Positions 36,281 through 42,789 of a stretch of DNA of 64,000 nt are shown piece after piece; the first letter of the stretch is position 1, and each line of letters starts with the position of its first letter. The notes under the pieces were generated by a model, which had not been told where the DNA came from, did not search any database, and saw nothing but the letters and a program-made list of their open reading frames with translations. Position numbers and translations under genes: made by a program. Source of the DNA: Candidatus Krumholzibacteriota bacterium (lineage in GTDB: Bacteria; Krumholzibacteriota; Krumholzibacteriia; Krumholzibacteriales; WJIX01); contig JAXHNR010000001.1 in the NCBI GenBank assembly GCA_034520215.1, positions 1-64,000 of the forward strand, in the 5' to 3' direction.

Positions 36281-37293
36281 AAAAAATTCTGACTATTGGG
36301 GCCGCCGCTGCTGTTGTTATGATATTTGTGTCGTTATTATATACAGCGGCCCTGTATTTCGATAGCGAGACTCAGAGCGGAGAGAAAGGTGTGGTTGTAA
36401 GAGTTCATCCAGGCGAGGCCCTTTACGATATTCAGGCTAAGCTGGAAAAAAAAGGGGTTCTTGAGCATTCAACTATTTTCCGATGGGCCGCATATCTTAA
36501 AAGAAAAGAGAAAGATATTAAGGCCGGGGAATATCTCTTCAAGCGCGGCGAAAGCGTAAGAGCCGTTCTAAGTAAGCTTTCAAGAGGAATTGTTGAATAT
36601 AAACGTATTGTCGTACCCGAAGGCTTTATGGTCAAGGAGATCGCCTCGCTTCTATACAGTAAGGCCGGGATTGATTCCTCCGCTTTCGAAAGCGCGGTAA
36701 GAGACGATTTATTTATAGAGAAACTTGGATTTGAAGCTGAATCCCTCGAAGGGTATCTCTTCCCGGACACCTATCTGATATCCTGGCCCTATACAGCGAG
36801 AGAAATAGCCGCGCAGATGGTAGAGCGGTTTAAGACCGTATATTCTGAAGAAATCACAGAAAGAGCAGATTCACTTTCAATGACCATGCACGAGATTGTA
36901 ACCCTCGCATCGATCGTCCAGGCGGAAGCTATGCTGAAGTCAGAGATGCCCCGGATATCAGCTGTGTATCATAACAGATTGGAGAAGGGGATGAAACTTG
37001 AAGCGGATCCCACCGTTGCCTACGCTCTGGGCGGGGTAAGACGGAAACTCTGGTATAATGATCTGAAGGTTAAATCGCCTTACAACACGTACATTCATAA
37101 AGGGCTTCCGCCCGGTCCTGTCTGCAGCCCGGGAAGGGCCGCTTTAGCCGCCGCCGCGTACCCGGCAGAAGACTGCGGGGATTACTATTTTGTAGCAGAC
37201 GGCAAGGGCGGGCATATATTCAGCAGAACTCACGCCGAACATAACAGAGCAAAGAGAAGGGTTAAGTCGGAAAATAAGAAGAGTGGCAGATGA
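36277..37293 (+). CDS. mltG: Endolytic murein transglycosylase
   Basis: A 338-residue membrane-anchored YceG-like enzyme that terminates glycan strand synthesis. One transmembrane segment (residues about 6-26) is followed by a LysM-like module and the YceG domain: GYLFPDTYLI, then TLASIVQAEAMLKSEMPRISAVYHNRLEKGMKLEADPTVAYAL, and the terminal GLPPGPVCSPGRAALAAAAYP and YYFVADGKGGHIFSRTHAEHN. The glutamate in the ASIVQAEA stretch is in the position of the family's catalytic Glu. It overlaps both neighbours by four bases, so ruvX-mltG-larE is one transcript. Confidence 0.92.
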   Translation: MKKILTIGAAAAVVMIFVSLLYTAALYFDSETQSGEKGVVVRVHPGEALYDIQAKLEKKGVLEHSTIFRWAAYLKRKEKDIKAGEYLFKRGESVRAVLSKLSRGIVEYKRIVVPEGFMVKEIASLLYSKAGIDSSAFESAVRDDLFIEKLGFEAESLEGYLFPDTYLISWPYTAREIAAQMVERFKTVYSEEITERADSLSMTMHEIVTLASIVQAEAMLKSEMPRISAVYHNRLEKGMKLEADPTVAYALGGVRRKLWYNDLKVKSPYNTYIHKGLPPGPVCSPGRAALAAAAYPAEDCGDYYFVADGKGGHIFSRTHAEHNRAKRRVKSENKKSGR

Positions 37294-38102
37294 TGGTTGC
37301 GGAAACTGAAGAGAAAGTTAAAAAGCTCACCGAAACAATAGCGGAATATCCTCTTAAAGTTGCCGTAGCTTTCTCAGGCGGAGTTGACTCAGCGTTCCTT
37401 CTCAGTGTGGCGAGCGAGATTCTTGGTAGTGATCTATTCGCGGTTACGGTCAACGCCGGGTTTGTTCCCGGGCGGGACATAGATCACGCGGAGTCTGTCG
37501 CTGAAGCGCTCGGCGTTTCACACGAGATTATATATGTTGATTTTAAGGAGATAGATAATTTTACCGATAATCCTCCGGACCGGTGCTATTACTGCAAAAG
37601 GGCTATTTTTGCAAAGCTGAAAGAATTTGCCGGAGCGCAAGGGGCTGAAACTGTCATTGAAGCTACAAACGCGGATGACCTGGAAGATTACCGGCCGGGG
37701 ATCAGGGCTCTTTCCGAGCTGGATGTTAAAAGCCCCCTTATTGAGGCCCGGTTCAGCAAGAATGAAATCCGGAATCTCTCTAAGGAACGAGGTGTTCCCG
37801 GCTGGGACAGACCTGCCGACGCGTGTCTTGCCACAAGAATAGAGACAGGACAGCAAGTTACCGAGAGTAAGCTTGAGCAGATAGAAGAAGCCGAAAAATA
37901 TCTGAAATCCCTTGGATTCTCGCTCTGCAGAGTAAGGCATCACGGCGCGCTTGCGCGTATTGAAGTTAGCCCGGATAAGATCGGTAATATTTTACACTCT
38001 GCCGTCCGCCGCGGAATAGATAAGCGTTTCAGAGAGCTTGGGTTTATATATGTAACGGTGGATATGGAAGGATATAAAAAAGGGAGTATGAATAAATTAT
38101 AA
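37290..38102 (+). CDS. larE: LarE-family ATP-dependent sulfur transferase
   Basis: A 270-residue PP-loop enzyme that in lactate racemase maturation transfers sulfur to the nickel-pincer cofactor. The PP-loop is VAFSGGVDSAFLL (about residues 24-36). Cysteines lie in PPDRCYYCKRA (about 98 and 101) and DRPADACLATRIETG (about 178), the three-cysteine pattern of LarE proteins that carry a [4Fe-4S] cluster and recycle sulfur; single-cysteine forms are sacrificial. No larA, larB or larC is nearby, so its partner enzyme is unknown. The overlap with mltG is likely operon packing without functional link. Confidence 0.88.
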   Translation: MMVAETEEKVKKLTETIAEYPLKVAVAFSGGVDSAFLLSVASEILGSDLFAVTVNAGFVPGRDIDHAESVAEALGVSHEIIYVDFKEIDNFTDNPPDRCYYCKRAIFAKLKEFAGAQGAETVIEATNADDLEDYRPGIRALSELDVKSPLIEARFSKNEIRNLSKERGVPGWDRPADACLATRIETGQQVTESKLEQIEEAEKYLKSLGFSLCRVRHHGALARIEVSPDKIGNILHSAVRRGIDKRFRELGFIYVTVDMEGYKKGSMNKL

Positions 38103-38218
38103 AATAGAGTAGTATTAAAGCCGGTGCCTTGAAACGAATATCTTGACAATAGAAGGCAGGTTAATATCATTTAAAGAGTAGCGAATTTGGGCAAATACGA
38201 TAAAAGAGGAGTTCAAGG

Positions 38219-38374
38219 TTGGATTTAATAAGAAAATATAAGAGTGTGATTATGATTCTGGGATTGATATCGATAGTCAGCGGGTACATCTTTCTGGCAA
38301 ATAATTCAACCTCACTTGCTCCGGTACTGCTGGTTCTCGGATATTGTATCCTTGTACCAATCTCGCTTCTGTAG
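38219..38374 (+). CDS. Small membrane protein, 51 aa
   Basis: TTG 38219 to TAG 38372-38374, eight bases after AGAGGAG (38205-38211). The product MDLIRKYKSVIMILG...PISLL has two hydrophobic stretches (about residues 10-26 and 33-51) separated by ANNSTS, so a hairpin of two membrane segments is likely. It is not a known family to me, but the pattern and the good RBS support a real gene. It lies between larE and tRNA-Val. Confidence 0.65.
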   Translation: MDLIRKYKSVIMILGLISIVSGYIFLANNSTSLAPVLLVLGYCILVPISLL

Positions 38375-38387
38375 CATACCCGATTGT

Positions 38388-38464
38388 GGGCGATTAGCTC
38401 AGCTGGTCAGAGCACCTGCCTTACAAGCAGGGGGCCACTGGTTCAAGTCCAGTATCGCCCACCA
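38388..38464 (+). tRNA. tRNA-Val (anticodon TAC)
   Basis: Cloverleaf of 77 bases: acceptor GGGCGAT/ATCGCCC, D-arm GCTC..GAGC, anticodon stem CCTGC/GCAGG with loop CTTACAA (anticodon TAC, Val), T-arm ACTGG-TTCAAGT-CCAGT, discriminator A and encoded CCA (38462-38464). All arms pair. Confidence 0.97.
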
Positions 38465-38774
38465 TTTATTTCCTTATATTACAATAAGATAGAGCTTGCA
38501 GGCCTTATGTAGTGATGGTGTGTTTTTTACAATGTCAACACATTGCAAGGTTAAAGGAGGATTATGCAACTTCTTATACCAGCAGATATACGCTAAGCCT
38601 ACAGGCTTGGCCTCCGGCACATTCGGTAAAGCCGAATGGCGCAAACCTGCGAAATGGTTATATGAAATAGCGCGCAGAAGTATACAATTGCTTGAGCTGA
38701 AATTATGAATAGGGTATGATGATTTTTTATAAGAAAGGGACTCAGCATTTGTTTTATAACCAGGGATGCAATTA
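38465..38774 (+). other. Hairpin-rich spacer between tRNA-Val and the lipoprotein
   Basis: About 310 bases with no supported gene. It holds AAGCC-TACA-GGCTT (near 38596) and CATTCGG-TAAAG-CCGAATG (near 38620), two small perfect hairpins. A 70-codon frame here (from 38496) looks unlike a real protein. It may be the decayed edge of an inserted element next to the tRNA. Confidence 0.4.
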
Positions 38775-40028
38775 ATGCGAAAGTTTTGTATTTTATCTGT
38801 AATTGTTTTTATTGTATCTCTTTCAGTGCTTAACTGCAGTGAAGATGAAGTGACCAGCCCTGATAATGGAGGCAATGATCCGACGGTTAATATAATCAGT
38901 CCGTCAGATGGCGAATCATTTGTAGAAGGTGCTACCATTACTTTCACTGGAACAGGGGAAGATTTTGAGGGGAACGTTTTACCGGACAGCGCACTTATCT
39001 GGACATCGGATATTGATGATACCATAGGAACCGGTACATCATTTGATAACGATAGTCTTTCTATGGGTGATCATGTAATAACGCTTACGGGCATTGACAC
39101 TGATGGAAGAACCGGTTCGGAGAGCATAACGATAGAAGTGACTATGCCGGAAGGTTTTGTATTGATCCCAGCTGACACCTTCACGATGGGCAGCCCGGCT
39201 GATGAGCCCTCTAGAAGCAGTAACGAGACTCAGCATGCAGTGACCCTGACAAATGATTACTACATGTCTGAGACGGAGATAACAAACCAGCAGTATGCCG
39301 ATATGGCACAGTGGGCGTATGATAACGGTCACTGCACGGCTACGAGCTTAAGTCTGCAGGATAACCTGGATGGTTCGATGGTGGAACTTCTTGACATGGG
39401 CGACAGTGACTGTGAAATTTCTTTCAGCGGCGGCACATTCACCGTTGATTCCGGCAAAGAGGATCATCCAGTTCTGGAAGTATCCTGGTTCGGGGCTGTC
39501 AGCTACTGCGATTGGCTGAGCATGAAGGCAGGGCTAACGAGTGCTTATAACCACAGCAGCTGGGAGTGTAACGGACATGATCCCTACAATGCTGAAGGGT
39601 ACCACCTTCCGACAGAGGCGGAGTGGGAGTATGCGTGCCGAGCAGGGACTCAAACTCCGTTTAATACGGGCAATTGTCTTGATGCTGGGACAGAGGCGAA
39701 CTATGACGGTCGCTATCCCTATTCTGGCTGTCCCTCCGGACCTTACGAAGTATGGACTGTGCCAGTGGGCAGTTATCCAGCCAATAGCTTTGGTCTGTAT
39801 GACATGCACGGAAATGTATTGGAGTGGTGCAACGACTGGTATGGAAGCTACAGCGGAGATGAGACGGACCCTGTTGGCCCCGCTTTTGGAAGTTCTCGCG
39901 TTCTTCGCGGCGGCGGTTGGGGCATCTATGCACACTACTGCCGTTCAGCGCTCCGCGCCGGGACCACCCCGTCGGGCACGCACTACAGCTTCGGTTTTCG
40001 TGTTTGCCGCGCGGTGTTTGCCCGCTAG
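38775..40028 (+). CDS. FGE/SUMF1-domain lipoprotein with DGR-like variable C-terminus
   Basis: ATG 38775 (9 bases inside an alternative at 38766) begins MRKFCILSVIVFIVSLSVLNC, a lipoprotein signal with Cys21 acylated. A disordered link (SEDEVTSPDNGGND) and an Ig-like segment (residues about 35-125) precede the formylglycine-generating-enzyme fold from about 130 (FVLIPADTFTMGSPADE, EITNQQYADMAQWAYD, YHLPTEAEWEYACRAG, GLYDMHGNVLEWCNDW). The C-terminal 45 residues read RVLRGGGW-6-CRSA-L-R-4-PS-6-GFRVCRA, the typical frame of DGR C-type-lectin targets in which the numbered positions vary. 13 of 17 codons at those positions end in C, as expected when an AAC-rich template is mutated at adenines. 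It likely displays a ligand-binding surface on the outer membrane. Confidence 0.85.
   Translation: MRKFCILSVIVFIVSLSVLNCSEDEVTSPDNGGNDPTVNIISPSDGESFVEGATITFTGTGEDFEGNVLPDSALIWTSDIDDTIGTGTSFDNDSLSMGDHVITLTGIDTDGRTGSESITIEVTMPEGFVLIPADTFTMGSPADEPSRSSNETQHAVTLTNDYYMSETEITNQQYADMAQWAYDNGHCTATSLSLQDNLDGSMVELLDMGDSDCEISFSGGTFTVDSGKEDHPVLEVSWFGAVSYCDWLSMKAGLTSAYNHSSWECNGHDPYNAEGYHLPTEAEWEYACRAGTQTPFNTGNCLDAGTEANYDGRYPYSGCPSGPYEVWTVPVGSYPANSFGLYDMHGNVLEWCNDWYGSYSGDETDPVGPAFGSSRVLRGGGWGIYAHYCRSALRAGTTPSGTHYSFGFRVCRAVFAR
39900..40028 (+). repeat. Candidate DGR variable region (VR)
   Basis: The 3' end of the FGE-like lipoprotein gene. Invariant framework codons (GTT CTT CGC GGC, TGC CGT TCA GCG, CCG TCG, GGT TTT CGT GTT TGC CGC) alternate with 17 codons, 13 of which end in C (GGC, ATC, CAC, TAC, CTC, GCC, ACC and others). 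This is the pattern left by adenine-specific mutagenic retrohoming from AAC triplets. No template or reverse transcriptase is in the window. The stretch just after the stop (40029-40180) contains GGTCC...GGACC and an eight-T tract, and could be the homing end signal, but that is inference. Confidence 0.6.
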
Positions 40029-40244
40029 TCTCCATGGGTCCCTTGGATTCTTGGACACTTGGACCTTGGAATTTTTTTTGGGGGGTGCGCTACTTCGATA
40101 TAACAAGAGCATTTCCGCATCGGAGCGAAGCGCGGCTGCCCTGCGGGAGATCCTGTCGGATGTCTCGGGGATGCCTTAAATGTTATCCGGCATGCTTTAT
40201 TAATAAATTGTCAGAGCTAAATGGCCATAGTGAGAGGAAGAACA

Positions 40245-40703
40245 ATGAAAAATGCAGCAGTTATTATTTGTATTATTGTTCTATGCTTTGTTGCTCAGAA
40301 TGTTCTAGCACATTGTGAGATACCATGTGGTATTTATGATGATGGGATGAGAATAAAATTAATACGAGAGCATATCGCTACAATCGAGAAATCGATGAAG
40401 ATGATAACTGATCTTACAAGTGTAGAGGAAAAGAATTATAACCAGATAGTACGATGGATTAATAATAAAGAAAATCATTCGAACGAACTCCAGCATATTG
40501 TAACTCAATATTTTATGACTCAAAGAATAAGCCCGATGTCGAATGATAAACCAGAAGACAGAGAAGAAGGCTTAAATAAGCTAGCTTTGTTACATTCATT
40601 GCTTGTTTCTGCCATGAAAGCAAAGCAATCAATTGATTTAAAACATATTGCGGACATGAGGGCGATTGTGGATAAATTTGAAAAGTTGTATTTCAAGGAT
40701 TAG
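40245..40703 (+). CDS. sodN: Ni-superoxide dismutase with Sec signal peptide
   Basis: ATG 40245 follows GAGAGGAAGAAC. The first 22 residues (MKNAAVIICIIVLCFVAQNVLA) form a signal peptide with a VLA cleavage site. Cleavage would leave HCEIPCGIYDD at the new N-terminus, the nickel hook HCxxPCGxY: His1 amine and imidazole, Cys2 and Cys6 bind Ni. The remaining 120 residues are helical (EKNYNQIVRWINNKENHSNELQHIVTQYF), as in the four-helix NiSOD subunit. In Streptomyces and cyanobacteria a separate peptidase matures the hook; here signal peptidase could do it, giving a periplasmic enzyme. The gene is clearly AT-richer than its neighbours, suggesting transfer. Confidence 0.88.
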   Translation: MKNAAVIICIIVLCFVAQNVLAHCEIPCGIYDDGMRIKLIREHIATIEKSMKMITDLTSVEEKNYNQIVRWINNKENHSNELQHIVTQYFMTQRISPMSNDKPEDREEGLNKLALLHSLLVSAMKAKQSIDLKHIADMRAIVDKFEKLYFKD

Positions 40704-40899
40704 TAAAGCACGCAGTATATCAAATCTGTTCGCGGCTGCGCGTTGGCACCCGGGCTGTAGGAGCCTCAAATTGCCAATGCGGGGAATTTTATTTAGTTTG
40801 ATTTCAAATAATAAACTTTAATAACTGCAACTTAGATAGATGGTTGCGGCGTTATCGGGATAATCTTATAAGAATCGATAGATGGTGAACCCGAAACAG

Positions 40900-41208
40900 T
40901 TATTCCTTTGATATATCCCTTCCGATTATCTTTTCTACGTCGTCTATCTTCCCTGTTAAACGGCCGGTTGCCCCTTTTCTGTCATCAATAGTGATAGATG
41001 TAAGAACTCTGCCGGCCTTTTCTTTCATCAGGTTGTGGCAGTCCATGATCAAAGACATGACTTCTTCCTGAGGTCCTTCAACCGTTGTGTGCATAGCGCC
41101 CATACGGTAATCCAGACCCGATTCGTCGATCAGTGAAATAATTTCAGCAACGTATTTACTAAGACTTTCTCCAACTCCCACAGGTGCCACAGAAAAACTG
41201 GCAAGCAT
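40900..41208 (-). CDS. MTH1187-family thiamine-binding protein
   Basis: A 102-residue ferredoxin-like protein of the YqgV/MTH1187 (DUF77) family: MLASFSVAPVGVGESLSKYV at the start, SGLDYRMGAMHTTVEGP in the middle with the thiamine-contact HTTVEG stretch, and SITIDDRKGATGRLTGKIDDVE near the end. The family binds thiamine in solution; the physiological role is unclear. ATG at 41208 is followed upstream on the minus strand by GGGAGAAGAAAT, a clear RBS. A Thi4 gene lies 20 kb away. Confidence 0.87.
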   Translation of the reverse strand: MLASFSVAPVGVGESLSKYVAEIISLIDESGLDYRMGAMHTTVEGPQEEVMSLIMDCHNLMKEKAGRVLTSITIDDRKGATGRLTGKIDDVEKIIGRDISKE

Positions 41209-41578
41209 ATTTCTTCTCCCTTTTGTATGTTTAGCTGTGCCTTAATAAAAAGCTTTTCATTTTAATTAATAACAGCACTGCGCCATTTTTTCCATTATCT
41301 TTTCCTTGGGGGTTCTTTCTGTAAAGACCGCCGTATAAGTTGTCCTTTTTGAACCTTTAGTATGTCAGGCTCAACTGCCGGCAAAGCTATAGTCCCCCCG
41401 GCAGACGAATCTCTTTGACCAGGACTTCCCTCGAAAATTACCCTGTTATTTAGCTAAGCACAATTTATTAAGTCAGTTATTAATAATAACAAGTGGAAGA
41501 TGAAAACCAGTAAACTTCAGACAAATATGTTCTCCCTTTAAAAAAAATCGGGGAAAAGGAACTCAGAATTAATATATA
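41209..41578. other. Gene-free stretch with one strong hairpin
   Basis: No coding frame is supported between the MTH1187 gene and the fasciclin promoter. CTGCCGG pairs with CCGGCAG around CAAAGCTATAGTCCCC near 41374-41405. Composition is AT-rich. No riboswitch family was confirmed. Confidence 0.4.
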
Positions 41579-41608
41579 TTGACATTGTAATGATTTCAAT
41601 GTTATAAT
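41579..41608 (+). promoter_or_regulatory. Near-consensus sigma-70 promoter with internal inverted repeat
   Basis: TTGACA (41579-41584) and TATAAT (41603-41608) are both perfect, 18 bases apart. ACATTG and CAATGT, an inverted repeat with a nine-base gap, occupy 41582-41602, inside the spacer, a natural operator position. The transcript leader holds ACCGCC-CATGA-GGCGGT near 41645-41661, then GAGGGGAGTTCACA before the fasciclin ATG. Confidence 0.75.
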
Positions 41609-41689
41609 GTTTTCAATAATTCCTGGGAGAATAAATTCGTCAGTACCGCCCATGAGGCGGTGCATAACCTTAATTGAGGGGAGTTCACA

Positions 41690-42394
41690 ATGAAACGTTA
41701 CCTGCTTATCGCTATGGGACTCGTATTCGCTGTCACCTTCATATCCTGCTCCGAGACCTCAACCAGTCCGGAAGATTACAGCTCACTGAAAGAGTTGGAT
41801 TCTATGGATGAAAGCGTTGAAATCACGGGAAGAATGAATGAAGGCGCGATGAAGCGCCAGATGAACGGCATGAAAGGCAAGGCTCTTCCTCCCGGCGGCA
41901 TGACCATCGCCGAAATCGCGGAGGATGCCGGCTTCACCCTGCTGCTTGCGGCCGTAGGGTACATAGCCGAGATGAATCCCGACAGCCCGCTCATTGCGGG
42001 ACTGCTCAACAACGACCAGTATACCGTGTTCGCGCCGACCGATGATGCGTTCCTTAACCTGGTCGCCGCGGTCGAAGATCTGCTCGATCCGGACATCCTC
42101 GCTGAAGAGGGTCCGTTCGCGGCGATAGATGATCTGCTCGGCGCCGGAACGATAGAGGCAGTGGTAAGTTACCACGTTACAGAAGGTCGCCGCGCCTCCA
42201 ACAGCGTAGTTCCGCGTAGGCATGACAGGACCATCATGACCCTGCTAGAGGGAGCGACATTCTCAGTGTCTACCGACGCTATGATCACAGCGGTCGGCAA
42301 CACCGCCTACATTGTCACCCCTAACATCTCCGCCAGCAACGGCATCATCCACGTGATAGACGCCGTAATACTGCCGGTGGACCTCGGTCTGTAG
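41690..42394 (+). CDS. Fasciclin (FAS1) domain lipoprotein
   Basis: A 234-residue lipoprotein. MKRYLLIAMGLVFAVTFISC is a lipoprotein signal with Cys20, followed by SETSTSPED, a start like that of the FGE-like lipoprotein. Residues about 75-234 form one FAS1 domain: IAEIAEDAGFTLLLAAV, then YTVFAPTDDAFLNL (H1 motif), VSYHVTEGR, and NGIIHVIDAVILP (H2 motif). FAS1 domains mediate adhesion. Codon use is GC-rich compared with the adjacent AT-rich sequence. The gene has its own strong promoter and a following hairpin, so it is a single-gene unit likely expressed at high level. Confidence 0.9.
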   Translation: MKRYLLIAMGLVFAVTFISCSETSTSPEDYSSLKELDSMDESVEITGRMNEGAMKRQMNGMKGKALPPGGMTIAEIAEDAGFTLLLAAVGYIAEMNPDSPLIAGLLNNDQYTVFAPTDDAFLNLVAAVEDLLDPDILAEEGPFAAIDDLLGAGTIEAVVSYHVTEGRRASNSVVPRRHDRTIMTLLEGATFSVSTDAMITAVGNTAYIVTPNISASNGIIHVIDAVILPVDLGL

Positions 42395-42416
42395 ACTATT
42401 TGGGTGATATTTCACA

Positions 42417-42452
42417 ACAAGGGCCGGGTCCCGCGTGGACTTCGGCCCTTGT
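42417..42452 (+). terminator. Hairpin after the fasciclin gene
   Basis: ACAAGGGCCG and CGGCCCTTGT form a perfect ten-base stem; the loop contains GTCC-CGCGT-GGAC, a second small stem. It lies 23 bases after the stop. No T-run follows, so it may protect the mRNA end as well as, or instead of, terminating. Confidence 0.5.
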
Positions 42453-42524
42453 CATTGATTCAGAAAATAATTAAACCATAAAATATGTCACAACATCTGC
42501 CGCTTTACTTATAAACTAAGGGCT

Positions 42525-42674
42525 ATGGCTGTGCTTATAGTCTCATCGTCAGGGGAGAACGTCCCTGGAAGCAGGGTGCAGGTCAGCTATGAGGGGACTG
42601 AAGCCGGCAAAAAAATTTTCGGTATCCCTGACTGCTTGACTCGATCTCGAAGTTGGTATAGCATGAAGGGCTAA
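42525..42674 (+). CDS. Possible 49-aa frame or fragment
   Basis: The frame from ATG 42525 reads MAVLIVSSSGENVPGSRVQV and ends WYSMKG. It faintly resembles a carboxypeptidase-regulatory-like beta domain (PGSRVQVSYEG) but is far too short, and no RBS is seen. It is probably a relic. The rest of the 395-base gap (42395-42789) holds only the hairpin listed. Confidence 0.2.
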   Translation: MAVLIVSSSGENVPGSRVQVSYEGTEAGKKIFGIPDCLTRSRSWYSMKG

Positions 42675-42789
42675 CGTGTTTAACGTACGTTTATGATTGG
42701 AGCAGTTAAATTCAGTATGTTTTCTGATCGTCATAGTAAGAGATAGGCCACGTTGTTTTTAAGAGTTCATAATCAGTAAAGGAGAAGAC

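Noticed and set aside
39541-40179. Long frame overlapping the FGE-like lipoprotein gene
   Set aside because: Its product has no recognisable domain, and the FGE-like frame carries all family motifs.
38775-40703. Complete DGR cassette
   Set aside because: No reverse transcriptase, Avd or adenine-rich template repeat found in the window; only the target gene is claimed.
41370-41425. c-di-GMP-I riboswitch
   Set aside because: Only a CAAAGCTA resemblance; the companion helix and receptor sequences are missing.
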